Below, piece by piece: positions 1 through 8,100 of a stretch of 33,752 nt of DNA. Both the position numbers and the translations under genes were made by a program. The notes under the pieces are model-generated. The model did not search any database. It was not told where the DNA came from and saw nothing but the letters and a program-made list of their open reading frames with translations. Position 1 is the stretch's first letter. The number at the start of each line of letters is the position of its first letter. This DNA is from a virus. The stretch lies in the IMG/VR virus record IMGVR_UViG_3300046010_011471, positions 1-33,752 of that record; one strand, given 5' to 3'.

Positions 1-857
1 AAAATCACAAACTTATGCCATGCATGAGTTACATCTTTTCCTGGCAACAAGATATCGCAATATTGATACAGTCTATCAATATAGTAATTGGCGATTTCTG
101 TTCTACGCCGTTGCCAAGCATCAAAATGATTTAGTTTGACTAACATTTGAGCGCAGTCTGCTTCGCTCATTTTACTATTAGTTCCGGGAGTGTCGTGAAT
201 TATTTTTCCATTGTCTCTGAGATTTCTACAACGGTCATACAAGTAAAAGTCATCTGTTAAAATCATTCCACCTGATCCATAATTGTTTAAATTTTTAGTT
301 GGATCAAAACTTAATATACTGATATCACCCATCTTGCCGCTAGGTATATTTTTATATGCAGCCCCAAAACTTTGTGCAGCATCTTCTATAATAACTAAAT
401 CTTCGTTGAAAAATTTAGTTTGCATTTGAAATCTATCCCAATCAATGCAGTTACCAAATAAATTAACAAACATTACAGCACCAACACTGGCATCTAGTTT
501 GTATTCAAATGAATCAAGATCAATTAAGCCCTTATGATCAATATCACAAAACACTGGAGTAAAGTCGTTCATTAATACGCTATTAATTGTAGCAACAAAA
601 CTCACAGTGGGTATCAAAATAGAATATGGAGGGCGATTCATTGCTGCATATTGAGCAAATATAAGTGCTTGAGTGCCCGAGTTAACAGCTAGTGCATAAT
701 CTCTATGACATAACCGTGCGATTCTATTTTCAAATTCTGTAGTGTAAGCGCCATCTAAAACCTTGCCTGTTGAATATACTCTATCGGTGACATCTAGGAT
801 TTCTTCACGTAGATTTTTATATTGTCTATCTACGCCAAAGAAAGGAATTACTTGCAT
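1..857 (-). CDS. DegT/DnrJ/EryC1-family PLP aminotransferase, C-terminus off the left edge
   Basis: The minus-strand frame opens at an ATG at 857 and stays open to the edge of the window, giving at least 285 residues of a family that is usually about 370-400 residues long. Family members transaminate keto-sugars bound to nucleotides. Visible landmarks are VNSGTQALIFA near residues 59-69 (cofactor phosphate region), the aspartate of VIIEDAAQSFG near residue 159, and the PLP lysine in LSFDPTKNL, about residue 188. An HAWHKFVI segment near the edge matches the family's substrate-binding C-terminal half. Its start overlaps the end of the epimerase gene by 10 bases, so the pair probably acts in one nucleotide-sugar pathway. 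The substrate is unknown. Confidence 0.85.
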   Translation of the reverse strand, partial: MQVIPFFGVDRQYKNLREEILDVTDRVYSTGKVLDGAYTTEFENRIARLCHRDYALAVNSGTQALIFAQYAAMNRPPYSILIPTVSFVATINSVLMNDFTPVFCDIDHKGLIDLDSFEYKLDASVGAVMFVNLFGNCIDWDRFQMQTKFFNEDLVIIEDAAQSFGAAYKNIPSGKMGDISILSFDPTKNLNNYGSGGMILTDDFYLYDRCRNLRDNGKIIHDTPGTNSKMSEADCAQMLVKLNHFDAWQRRRTEIANYYIDRLYQYCDILLPGKDVTHAWHKFVI

Positions 858-1822
858 AATTTTTGTTGCCAGTAACTTGAAGACTGGAACCAATTGTAAT
901 ATTTGAAAAATCCTTCTTCAACATTAACTGTTGGTTTATAATTGAAATCTTTAACGGCTCGATCGATGTTTAGCCGACCACGTTTTGGAAAACTTAAATC
1001 TCGATCTTGTATTTCTAAACTACCCTTGCCGGCAATAGAAATTGCTAACTCTGCTGCTTCTTTAAGAGTATACTGTCTTTCTGCACTACGTGTAATATTG
1101 TAAATTTGATTTGCGGCATTTTTGTTTAAAGTCGCTTGAACTATACCTCGGGCCGCATCTTCAACGTAGGTAAAGTCTAGTACCTCATTAGCGCCTTTGA
1201 CCTTTAAAACTTCACCTCGCATGGCACCTAACATAAATTTAGATACAACACGATCCTCAACATCAAGTTCACCGTACACAGCACTTGGTCGAATAATAAC
1301 ATATTCAAACCCATATTGTCGAGCATAATCCTCGACTAGTTTTTCGCCCATGTACTTCATAATACCGTATTGACCAATTGGACTACAAACAGCATCTTCA
1401 GTGACGTCTGATTCAAAGTCACCATAAACCATACTTGAACTTATGTATACAAAACGTTTGATTGTATGAAAACGAGCAGCTTCCAAAAGATTAATTAGAC
1501 CAGTGGCCATAACTTCACTTGCTACAACAGGATTTTGACTAACTACCTTTTGTCTTGGAAAACTGGCCAAATGAACAATTGTGTCACAATTAAAAATTTT
1601 CACTCTACTTTTAATATCATCTTTGCTCCTGATATCGGCCACTAAAGGTGTAGATCTAAATCTTTTAAGTCTTTCTTGTAACAAATAATCCAACTCATCT
1701 TGCGGAACAAACCCATATGTAGTTCTGTTGTCTATTCCAAAACATTCAATACCCTGTTGTTCAAGGAGTTTAACAACATTGTGTCCAATAAAGCCAGCAG
1801 CGCCTGTGATAAAAATTCTCAT
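848..1822 (-). CDS. NAD-dependent epimerase/dehydratase (extended SDR)
   Basis: This 324-residue protein has the size of extended short-chain dehydrogenases acting on nucleotide sugars. The N-terminal Rossmann motif GAAGFIGH is at residues 7-14. A catalytic serine lies in YISSSMVYG near residues 127-134, and the YxxxK pair is Y152 and K156 in QYGIMKYMGE. The gene is directly upstream of, and overlaps, the aminotransferase gene, which suggests sequential oxidation/epimerisation and amination of a sugar. The upstream neighbour's stop overlaps its start. It is related in type to the GalE-like protein at 22517-23482 but is not a close copy. The exact reaction (4-epimerase, 4,6-dehydratase or reductase) cannot be told. 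Confidence 0.85.
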   Translation of the reverse strand: MRIFITGAAGFIGHNVVKLLEQQGIECFGIDNRTTYGFVPQDELDYLLQERLKRFRSTPLVADIRSKDDIKSRVKIFNCDTIVHLASFPRQKVVSQNPVVASEVMATGLINLLEAARFHTIKRFVYISSSMVYGDFESDVTEDAVCSPIGQYGIMKYMGEKLVEDYARQYGFEYVIIRPSAVYGELDVEDRVVSKFMLGAMRGEVLKVKGANEVLDFTYVEDAARGIVQATLNKNAANQIYNITRSAERQYTLKEAAELAISIAGKGSLEIQDRDLSFPKRGRLNIDRAVKDFNYKPTVNVEEGFFKYYNWFQSSSYWQQKLCK

Positions 1823-2046
1823 CGATATTTTAATGTAAAGTAAGTAGAGTCTTCTTCTGATAATTCGCCATATATGGTTACTTTATAACCAAAGCTATTT
1901 TGGTCTACCATAATTCTATAGGTAGGTGATGCACAATGTTGCATTACCCATTGTCCTATTTCTGTCTTTTGCCATTCAGATAATGGTCCAGCTGCACAGA
2001 TTGTCGGATCTTCTACATCTCCTAACGTAAGTTCATGAAAGATCAT
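1819..2046 (-). CDS. small hypothetical protein, 75 aa
   Basis: I do not recognise this protein. It is mildly acidic, with no membrane segment and no obvious motif. Two aromatic-rich stretches (NSFGYKVTIYG and STYFTLKYR) suggest a small beta-rich fold. It overlaps both neighbours by four bases, coupled in the ATGA manner to the radical SAM gene upstream and the epimerase gene downstream. Its reading frame is therefore very likely translated as part of the sugar/radical-SAM operon. Function unknown. Confidence 0.6.
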   Translation of the reverse strand: MIFHELTLGDVEDPTICAAGPLSEWQKTEIGQWVMQHCASPTYRIMVDQNSFGYKVTIYGELSEEDSTYFTLKYR

Positions 2047-3260
2047 TTTTTAAATATTTCATTAAAGTTTGTTTTCCTTATACTGTCTAAAAGTTTCAAA
2101 TATTCAAAGAAAATTGGTCTATGCTCACTATCAAATTGATATTCTTTGTCTATTAATTTAATAACGGCTTTTATGACTTCAATATAATTTTCTTTGAATG
2201 GGTGATCGTCTAATAAAATTCTATTCTCTAAGTCTGTTAATTCATTTTTCCAAGAGTGCATTTCTTCGGGCGTAAGCGTGTTTATCCTCATATGCCTGTA
2301 CCCATTGTTTACGCTAAAGTGTAATTTTAAATTGTGCTGATAAACAAATTCTATAATATTTTTTAACGTATAGAAAGATGTATGCTGAATTACTGTTGCA
2401 ACTGCAATGTTAAATTTTTTGTCGAGAGTGTTTTTTAAATCAAAAATATTTTGTTGTAAAATGTTCCAATCGCTACCAAATCTAACATAGTCATTTTGCG
2501 ATCCTATTCCGTCAATACTAATCACTATACTCACATGTTTAAATTTATTAAACAAATCTATCCATTTTTTATTAATCAAAGTTCCATTTGTAGTTAATGT
2601 CAACACTTTATTTTGAGGAAATTGTATTGAATTTAAAGTATCGTACGCTTCCGGAGTCATTAAAGGTTCGCCTCCGGTGAGATAAATGTTATCTGCCTTG
2701 GCAAATTTTTCTGCAAGAAAATCTAAGTAAGTTTGCTGTTTATAAAATAACGATGAAAAATTTTTATCTATCTCATGATTATGCGATGGTCCAAATTTTT
2801 CATGATAAAAGTTAAGATATTGTTTAGAATATAATTTATATTCGGCCTCAATTGAGGAACTAGATTGCGAATTACACATTACACATTTAAGATTACACAT
2901 GTTACCAAAGTGTGCATGCACATACTTACTATCAAACAAATCTTTATCATCAACACAGCCAATTTTGTCATAGACATCGCTATAGAGTTTGTTTAAATGA
3001 GTACGTAAACTTGCACTGTTTATATCATCTTTTTGCCAACAGTGAGAGCATCCTTGATGTCTGATGTTGTTTGCAAGATCTACACGTAAGTTGGTTAATA
3101 GATTATTCTTCCAATGTTCATAATTAGTAAAATCAACCTCGGGTTCGTTTTCATCAGGAACGTATTCACAACATACCTGTAGCTTGCCTGTTGTGTTTAC
3201 TTCAACAGCAATATAAGGAGCAACACACTTAGTATCAAAAATAGGAATAAATTTATCCAT
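2043..3260 (-). CDS. radical SAM protein with N-terminal extra cysteine cluster
   Basis: The 405-residue protein has the radical SAM [4Fe-4S] motif C122-x3-C126-x2-C129 (CNLKCVMC), followed by the SAM-binding LTGGEPL motif near residue 195. Before the core it carries C12, C30-C31, C71 and C74, an arrangement like the auxiliary-cluster-binding twitch/SPASM cysteines, but here N-terminal. The protein at 26411-27625 has the same layout. Such enzymes use a 5'-deoxyadenosyl radical to modify peptides, proteins or small molecules; the substrate here is unknown. The gene sits between thyA (its start touches the thyA stop) and the sugar-modifying genes. An earlier start is unlikely because the thyA stop abuts this ATG. 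Confidence 0.85.
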   Translation of the reverse strand: MDKFIPIFDTKCVAPYIAVEVNTTGKLQVCCEYVPDENEPEVDFTNYEHWKNNLLTNLRVDLANNIRHQGCSHCWQKDDINSASLRTHLNKLYSDVYDKIGCVDDKDLFDSKYVHAHFGNMCNLKCVMCNSQSSSSIEAEYKLYSKQYLNFYHEKFGPSHNHEIDKNFSSLFYKQQTYLDFLAEKFAKADNIYLTGGEPLMTPEAYDTLNSIQFPQNKVLTLTTNGTLINKKWIDLFNKFKHVSIVISIDGIGSQNDYVRFGSDWNILQQNIFDLKNTLDKKFNIAVATVIQHTSFYTLKNIIEFVYQHNLKLHFSVNNGYRHMRINTLTPEEMHSWKNELTDLENRILLDDHPFKENYIEVIKAVIKLIDKEYQFDSEHRPIFFEYLKLLDSIRKTNFNEIFKK

Positions 3261-4177
3261 TAAACAGCCATTTTAGCCTTAATCACACCATGTGATTGAT
3301 AATCGTGTAATACTATGTCGCGCATAGTAAACTGGGTTATATCTTTAATGTCGGGATTAAGCCATAGTCGTGGAGCAGGTAATGGTTCACGCTTTAGCTG
3401 TTCTTTTACCTGTTCTTGATGATCCAGATATATATGTGCATCGCCGAGTACGTGAACAAACTCGCCTACCTGCAGACCACACACATGAGCTATCATGTGT
3501 GTTAGTAAACTATAGCTCGCGATGTTAAAGGGAACACCCAAAAACATATCGCAGGATCGCTGATACATCTGGCACGACAATCTTCCATCTGCTACATAAA
3601 ACTGTGCAAAGCAATGACATGGTGGTAACGCCATTTGATCCAACTCTCCTGGGTTCCAAGCTGTTAATATATGACGTCTACCGTAGGGATCTGTTCGTAT
3701 ACCTTCTATTAAGATTTTCAGTTGATCTATTTCTCGAACTTCGACATCATTACCTTGTCTTCGATATGTAACACCAAAATCATCCTTAAAACTACCGCCA
3801 GCTGCTCGAGGTTTAATAGCACGCCAATGGCGCCATTGTACACCGTATACTCGGCCTAGATCGCCTTCGTACTTGGCTTTGGGTTTCCAATACGGTGCTA
3901 GAGCGTTTGGTGTCCATATAGTCACTACACCATCTTTAGTACCGTGTGTTATTTCTGCTAATCTACGTTCATCTCCGGATCCTTCAATCATCCAGAGAAG
4001 TTCGCCTACTATACTATTCCACGCCAACTTTTTTGTAGTAACAGCTGGAAATCCTTGGCTGAGATCATAACGTTGCTGCATACCAAATCGTGATATGGTA
4101 CCTACACCCGTACGATCATCTCTGCGTGTACCTGTTTCTAAAACATCACGCAATGCATTTAAGTACTGTTGTTCCAT
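3260..4177 (-). CDS. thyA: thymidylate synthase
   Basis: Converts dUMP to dTMP using methylene-tetrahydrofolate, supplying dTTP for phage replication. The 305-residue length is normal for ThyA with a small insertion. The catalytic cysteine is C187 in LPPCHCFAQFYV, and the phosphate-binding region is QRSCDMFLGVPFN. N218 in VPFNIASY is the residue that selects dUMP; phage dCMP hydroxymethylases have aspartate there, so this should be a true thymidylate synthase. The DHFR gene ends immediately before this start with no gap. The order DHFR then thymidylate synthase is the same as frd-td of T4. No intron interrupts it, unlike T4 td. Confidence 0.97.
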   Translation of the reverse strand: MEQQYLNALRDVLETGTRRDDRTGVGTISRFGMQQRYDLSQGFPAVTTKKLAWNSIVGELLWMIEGSGDERRLAEITHGTKDGVVTIWTPNALAPYWKPKAKYEGDLGRVYGVQWRHWRAIKPRAAGGSFKDDFGVTYRRQGNDVEVREIDQLKILIEGIRTDPYGRRHILTAWNPGELDQMALPPCHCFAQFYVADGRLSCQMYQRSCDMFLGVPFNIASYSLLTHMIAHVCGLQVGEFVHVLGDAHIYLDHQEQVKEQLKREPLPAPRLWLNPDIKDITQFTMRDIVLHDYQSHGVIKAKMAV

Positions 4178-4684
4178 TTATAAAGGTCTAAAAATATCTA
4201 CATTTTTGTAGATACTAAAGTTTAACATTTTATCTGCGCTAGGTCTACTGCTTGTAATTCTCATGCCAGTCATAAATGCACGAAGATCAATTCTTACGTC
4301 AGAAAAGGCAGCTCCTTTTCTATGTGTAATGTAAGCATAATCTATTAGATCTTTACAATCCATTATAATGCTCGGACCACCAATTATAAAAATGTTTTTT
4401 TGTGGATATAATACTTGTAACTCTTTAATTTGTTTTTTATAATCTCCGGATAATCTTCTAACTGTAGGAAAATTCAATGGATGATTTGAAATAACACAAT
4501 TAATTCGATCTGGTAATGGTTTTTTCAGTTTAGGATCATCCCAAGTATTTCTTCCCATTACAACCACTTGATTAACTGTATGTTCTCTAAACCAATCCAT
4601 GTCTTCTCGATCGATTGGCCAAGGCAACGTGCCACGGTTGCCAAATGTTCCCATTTGGTCAGTAGAAAAAATTGTACAAATCAT
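4178..4684 (-). CDS. folA: dihydrofolate reductase
   Basis: Regenerates tetrahydrofolate from the dihydrofolate produced by thymidylate synthase, using NADPH. The 168-residue protein has the usual DHFR landmarks: LPWPIDREDMDWF near residues 20-32 with the acidic folate-binding residue, VVMGRNTWDD (NADPH-binding region), and NIFIIGGPSII near residues 115-125. It abuts the thyA start, forming a two-gene folate/dTMP unit equivalent to frd-td of T4. Its start overlaps the end of the small gene upstream by four bases. Confidence 0.95.
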   Translation of the reverse strand: MICTIFSTDQMGTFGNRGTLPWPIDREDMDWFREHTVNQVVVMGRNTWDDPKLKKPLPDRINCVISNHPLNFPTVRRLSGDYKKQIKELQVLYPQKNIFIIGGPSIIMDCKDLIDYAYITHRKGAAFSDVRIDLRAFMTGMRITSSRPSADKMLNFSIYKNVDIFRPL

Positions 4685-5019
4685 AAGTTCTTTAAGATTT
4701 CATCAGTAGCCGGTTGTACTATTTTTTGTACTGCCGAAACACTGATGTAAAAATCTATGTCCGTGATAATATGATCTAAAGCTTTTAGTTTTTGTTTTAT
4801 TGTGACCTCAAGTTCGTCGGGGTCATTACCTTCGTCTAAGAGTTCTTTGATATTAATGTCAACAACACTGCCGTCTTTTAAATTAACTGACAAACTGTTT
4901 AACATTTGTATCGGAACTTCTTTTTTTTCTACGCTTTTTAAAATTGATTCCCATTGGGACTTGGTATTTAAGTTAAGCCGTTTGCTTTTTGGACGTGGTT
5001 TTTTTGGTTGTTCCGACAT
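4681..5019 (-). CDS. hypothetical protein, 112 aa
   Basis: I do not recognise this protein. It starts with a short basic, proline-rich tail (residues 1-15) and continues with an acidic, probably helical region (SVNLKDGSVVDINIKELLDEG and onward). There are no membrane segments. The first 47 bases overlap the end of the upstream gene in another frame, an unusually long overlap for this window. Its last four bases overlap the DHFR start (ATGA). Confidence 0.65.
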   Translation of the reverse strand: MSEQPKKPRPKSKRLNLNTKSQWESILKSVEKKEVPIQMLNSLSVNLKDGSVVDINIKELLDEGNDPDELEVTIKQKLKALDHIITDIDFYISVSAVQKIVQPATDEILKNL

Positions 5020-5650
5020 CTTTTACCTTTGGACTTAGAGTTTCTGCTTCTTGTTTTAGTCTAGCTGCTTCAGCTAAAAGTTGTTGAGCAGTTGCTTCCA
5101 TTTTTTGTGCCTGTTCTACTCTCTGTGCTGCTAAATCAGAATCATTTAACATACCAGCTAACATTGCTGCTGCACTTGTGTTACCTTGAGCTTCACGTGT
5201 TTTCTTTTCGCCTAGCTCTTGAATTTCTGCCTTACGTGGCTGTGTTTTACCAGATATGCCACGATTAGCATCCAAATCTTGTAAACGCTTGAGTGCCTCT
5301 TCGCCCTTGGCCATTTCGTCTAGGATGTCGTTGAGTTCGTCTAATCGTACACTTGAAGTTGTTGTTGGAGTAACTAACACTTGATTAGTTGGAACCTTTT
5401 TCATTAGTCCATTGACATGTAAACTTTCTAAACAATTTTTACCATCTGCCATAATGGTTCTAAAAAGCACGTCACTAATTTCTGTTGCAGCTTGTCCTTG
5501 TGGACTTTCGACTGCTCGCATAACTTCGTCGTGCACCATTCTTGGCAGTAAATCGCTGTAAACAATTAATGCCATGTGCTCTAACTCCGGAATCTTTCTA
5601 AATATAATAACGCATCTTTTATCGTTATGTTTTCCTACATGTTTTAACAT
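4973..5650 (-). CDS. hypothetical coiled-coil protein, 225 aa
   Basis: I chose the start at 5650 because AAGGAG lies about 7 bases upstream of it; an in-frame ATG at 5698 would extend into the upstream gene and lacks such a site. The N-terminal half (about residues 1-90) looks globular, with a conserved-looking KHNDKRCVIIFRKIPE segment. The C-terminal half is alanine-, glutamine- and glutamate-rich and probably a coiled coil (QRVEQAQKMEATAQQLLAEA), ending in a lysine/threonine tail. I cannot name a family. It sits in a run of small phage genes upstream of the folate genes. Confidence 0.7.
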   Translation of the reverse strand: MLKHVGKHNDKRCVIIFRKIPELEHMALIVYSDLLPRMVHDEVMRAVESPQGQAATEISDVLFRTIMADGKNCLESLHVNGLMKKVPTNQVLVTPTTTSSVRLDELNDILDEMAKGEEALKRLQDLDANRGISGKTQPRKAEIQELGEKKTREAQGNTSAAAMLAGMLNDSDLAAQRVEQAQKMEATAQQLLAEAARLKQEAETLSPKVKDVGTTKKTTSKKQTA

Positions 5651-5663
5651 AAATTCTCCTTGA

Positions 5664-5888
5664 TTAATTCGCTTCTTTAGATTCTTCAGAAATAGCACCT
5701 GATGCTTTTAAGAAAGAAAAGAGTTTTTGATAAACTGCACCAACTGCTGACATTTCGTCAACTTTGATTGCTCCGCGTTCAGCAACCATTCTGATTAGAT
5801 TTAAAACCAAAACTAAATCTTGTAATGAAATGCTTGGCTGTTCGGGTTGAGCCTCGGGTACAGGATTTGATTCAACTTCTTGATCCAT
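5664..5888 (-). CDS. small hypothetical protein, 74 aa
   Basis: Not recognised. It has an acidic, proline-rich N-terminus (about 20 residues), then a probable helical segment (SLQDLVLVLNLIRMVAERG) that is too polar at its end for a clear membrane span. A good Shine-Dalgarno, AAGGAGAAACT, precedes the ATG. It lies just upstream of the coiled-coil protein gene with a 13-base gap and may share its transcript. Confidence 0.65.
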   Translation of the reverse strand: MDQEVESNPVPEAQPEQPSISLQDLVLVLNLIRMVAERGAIKVDEMSAVGAVYQKLFSFLKASGAISEESKEAN

Positions 5889-5923
5889 AGTTTCTCCTTT
5901 GTTATTGTTTATTTAACGGAAAA

Positions 5924-5929
5924 ATTATA
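5924..5929 (-). promoter_or_regulatory. possible -10 element upstream of the 74-aa gene
   Basis: On the minus strand the hexamer TATAAT lies in the short AT-rich gap before the gene at 5664-5888, about 35 bases from its ATG. No convincing -35 box is seen at 16-18 bases, so this could be a weak or activator-dependent promoter, or a chance match in AT-rich DNA. Confidence 0.3.
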
Positions 5930-5941
5930 GATAAATTTTTT

Positions 5942-6235
5942 TTAGAAAGTTGAATTTGAATGATTTTGAATTTGATCCAAACAAAGCGAAAACATACTGG
6001 CTTCGCCTGGTAGTTCAAATGCAGCACATGCTGTCATTGCTATAGATCCAGATTCAGTGGGATAGTAGATGTCTCCTAGCCAAAAACGACCTTCTAGATT
6101 TTCCCATATCCAGTCCGAAATTTGTTTGTATGAATATCTTAATTCAAATTTGACTTGAATAAAATGTGGCGGACAACGTTCTAATTCTCTTAGTCCGTGT
6201 ACAGTAAGAGGATTAGCTTCTAAGTTACGTAACAT
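5942..6235 (-). CDS. small hypothetical protein, 97 aa
   Basis: Not recognised. It is tryptophan- and tyrosine-rich (KQISDWIWENLEGRFWLGD) and appears to be a small soluble domain with no membrane segment. No strong ribosome binding site precedes the ATG, but the start overlaps the end of the upstream gene by 11 bases, so translation may be coupled. Confidence 0.55.
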   Translation of the reverse strand: MLRNLEANPLTVHGLRELERCPPHFIQVKFELRYSYKQISDWIWENLEGRFWLGDIYYPTESGSIAMTACAAFELPGEASMFSLCLDQIQNHSNSTF

Positions 6236-6512
6236 TTTTATTGTTATTAGTTTCGTCGGTTACTACAAGAATCTTTTGTTGATCAGCAGAAACACTAGTA
6301 TCCGGGCGGACAATTCTATTCTTTAGAAATTCGTTAGATTGTTCAATCCAAGTACTTAGGATTTCTCGTTGTCCGGTTACTTCTACAATCTCAGCAGCAC
6401 GAGTGATATCTTCTAACACGTCTTCAGTTAAAAGTAAACGTTCTTGTAAATCTGCAATAAGTTTTTTAACCTTTTTACTTGCCTTAATTTCTTCAAAGTT
6501 GATTGGATCCAT
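6225..6512 (-). CDS. small hypothetical protein, 95 aa
   Basis: Not recognised. The start at 6512 is preferred over one at 6542 because AAGGAC lies upstream of it and the longer form would overlap the preceding gene. The protein is mostly charged and probably helical (KASKKVKKLIADLQERLLLTE), with a threonine- and asparagine-rich tail. It lies downstream of the VWA gene cluster. Confidence 0.6.
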   Translation of the reverse strand: MDPINFEEIKASKKVKKLIADLQERLLLTEDVLEDITRAAEIVEVTGQREILSTWIEQSNEFLKNRIVRPDTSVSADQQKILVVTDETNNNKNVT

Positions 6513-6523
6513 GTTTGTCCTTG

Positions 6524-6742
6524 TTAAATTTCTCGTTGCCAATTGAAGCCAATGTAATATTCCATTAGCTTCTCCATTGCTGCTTTATATTCTTTATTAG
6601 CTGAAAGATCCTCTTGTTTATATGCAGGTAATTCTTTGGCAGATTCGAGGTTATCTATATCGCTACAAAGATTCTTATAGTCTTGAATAAGAATATTCTT
6701 AAGAATGTTATCTACAGCATCGTTGTTTAGTTCAATTATCAT
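6524..6742 (-). CDS. small hypothetical protein, 72 aa
   Basis: Not recognised. The start at 6742 is supported by AAGGA about 6 bases upstream and by an ATGA overlap with the stop of the VWA protein gene. An in-frame ATG at 6799 would lie deep in that gene. The protein is helical and acidic (NILKNILIQDYKNLCSDIDN). Tight coupling to the VWA gene hints at a shared process, but nothing in the sequence shows which. Confidence 0.6.
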   Translation of the reverse strand: MIIELNNDAVDNILKNILIQDYKNLCSDIDNLESAKELPAYKQEDLSANKEYKAAMEKLMEYYIGFNWQREI

Positions 6743-7989
6743 CGCGATCCTTTTGCTGCTTCTTCGTAGTGTGCCCAAATGCCCCATGGTGGTTCGCATC
6801 CAGGATTGCCTTTAATAATCCATACAGTTTCGCAGTATTGTTCATCGCCCCAAGAATCATACGGCATGCCATCAGTAAACATAATGAACTTTTTAGGTTC
6901 AATGTTTTCTTGTTTCATGAACTGCCAATTGACTTCAAAGTCTGTACCGCCACCGCCTGCAGGTTCGTAATTCTCGATGTCTTCGATATTGTCCGAAGTA
7001 TAAGTCTTTACATTATAAATTTCAGTATCAAAGCACCATAGCGTGATCTTGTACTCGTCAAATGCTTCCATGATACCTTTAATCTCACCCAAGAACGCTT
7101 TACTATCTTCTTCACTGATGGATCCAGACTGGTCCATTGCAATACAGATATCAATCATCTCTCCGGGCTTGAGGCCAGGCATGACTGCCTCTATGTGCCA
7201 ACCTCTGCGACTGGGTCTAGCCCAAGTATAATCGTTCTTAATAACCGCCGTAATTTGCTGTTGTAGCAGTTCCTTCCACCCAATTACTGGTGCTGTAATG
7301 TCCTTTAGTAGACGCTTTACACCCATCGGCAAGTTACCTGCACCCGCAGCCTGTGCAGCACTAATCACAGCGCCTTTGATCTCATCGCGGATAGCCTGCG
7401 CTTCCTCTTTACTTAGTCGAGGTTTGCCCGAACCATCTTCGCTGTCGCCGTCACCATCTTCTTCAAGGTGGTCGTCCAACAACATTTTTTCTAACTGACT
7501 GATATCTATCTTGTCTGAATTCTCATACAAATAGTCATATACTTCTTCGTAACTCCAACCACGGAACTTGTTATCAAACAAGATTGGCACTACACTTATC
7601 TTTTCGCCAATACGCTGTTCTACTAGGTCTTGGTTAACACAGTAGTCGGCAGCGATGTTACTGAGTCGCGGCATACGGTCACCTCGCCGACCCATGTGGT
7701 CATAAACCGCATGCAAGATCTCGTGTCCGACCAGGAACTCGAGCTGTTTTAGCGGCATCTTGTTAACAAACTCACTGTTGTAATAAAATTTGCGTCCGTC
7801 AGTTGCAGCGGTTCCGCACCACTCGTCCGCATTGGTCAGAGTCATACGGGTAGCTAGCTGTCCAAAGAACGGCGCCTTTAGTAGCAAGCCAATACGAGCA
7901 GTAGTAAGTTTTTCACGAGCCGCAGCATCTGTGCGCGGATCCGTTACTGTTACTGCTTTTTGCTTGTCAATCACTGTAGATTCTGCCAT
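6739..7989 (-). CDS. VWA/metallopeptidase-like protein, partner of MoxR ATPase
   Basis: 416 residues with the layout of the DUF2201 family: an N-terminal putative metallopeptidase-like domain with VGHEILHAVYDH (HEILH at residues 89-93), an acidic linker (about 172-190), and a C-terminal von Willebrand A-type domain with the metal-ion site D286-x-S288-x-S290 and a later GGGGTD. In bacteria, such proteins work with MoxR-type AAA+ ATPases (for example RavA-ViaA) as a chaperone pair acting on target complexes. The MoxR-type gene is the next gene upstream. AAGGAGTAGCA precedes the ATG, and a strong promoter lies just upstream, so it can be expressed separately from the ATPase. The target is unknown. 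The HExxH motif may or may not be catalytic. Confidence 0.85.
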   Translation of the reverse strand: MAESTVIDKQKAVTVTDPRTDAAAREKLTTARIGLLLKAPFFGQLATRMTLTNADEWCGTAATDGRKFYYNSEFVNKMPLKQLEFLVGHEILHAVYDHMGRRGDRMPRLSNIAADYCVNQDLVEQRIGEKISVVPILFDNKFRGWSYEEVYDYLYENSDKIDISQLEKMLLDDHLEEDGDGDSEDGSGKPRLSKEEAQAIRDEIKGAVISAAQAAGAGNLPMGVKRLLKDITAPVIGWKELLQQQITAVIKNDYTWARPSRRGWHIEAVMPGLKPGEMIDICIAMDQSGSISEEDSKAFLGEIKGIMEAFDEYKITLWCFDTEIYNVKTYTSDNIEDIENYEPAGGGGTDFEVNWQFMKQENIEPKKFIMFTDGMPYDSWGDEQYCETVWIIKGNPGCEPPWGIWAHYEEAAKGSR

Positions 7990-8012
7990 TGCTACTCCTT
8001 ATTGTGTAATAC

Positions 8013-8041
8013 ATTATAGCGAATTCTGTATTTACAGTCAA
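8013..8041 (-). promoter_or_regulatory. sigma70-type early promoter for the VWA gene
   Basis: On the minus strand TTGACT (8036-8041) and TATAAT (8013-8018) are separated by exactly 17 bases. Transcription would begin near 8006, giving a leader of about 17 bases that holds the AAGGAG ribosome site of the VWA gene. The boxes match the host housekeeping sigma consensus in 11 of 12 positions. It lies directly downstream of a terminator. Confidence 0.85.
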
Positions 8042-8044
8042 TGT

Positions 8045-8081
8045 AAAAAAGGAGGACTTACGGACTTGGATCCAACCTCCT
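8045..8081 (-). terminator. intrinsic terminator after the MoxR gene
   Basis: Read on the minus strand, AGGAGG (8076-8081) can pair with CCTCCT (8050-8055), followed at once by a run of T (8045-8049). The 20-base loop contains a perfect 10-base palindrome, TTGGATCCAA, at 8066-8075, which could form an inner stem. It ends transcription of the ATPase gene just before the next promoter begins. Confidence 0.7.
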
Positions 8082-8100
8082 GCCTCACACGCGATAAAAC

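Noticed and set aside
3873-4070. Plus-strand open frame of 65 codons inside thyA (and many similar ones)
   Set aside because: Shadow frame of a well-supported gene with no ribosome site or family similarity.
3260-4177. Thymidylate synthase being a dCMP or dUMP hydroxymethylase
   Set aside because: N218 in VPFNIASY is the dUMP-selecting asparagine, and the sequence is otherwise an ordinary ThyA.
4973-5698. Longer start (5698) for the coiled-coil gene
   Set aside because: The AAGGAG site fits the ATG at 5650, and the longer form would overlap the upstream gene.
6739-7989. VWA protein as an active zinc protease
   Set aside because: HEILH is present, but in this family it is not shown to be catalytic; kept only as a possibility.
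8041-8100. Possible tRNA or small structured RNA in the gap before the MoxR gene end
   Set aside because: The GGTTGGATCC-like segment resembles a T-loop, but no acceptor or anticodon arms form; a terminator hairpin explains it.
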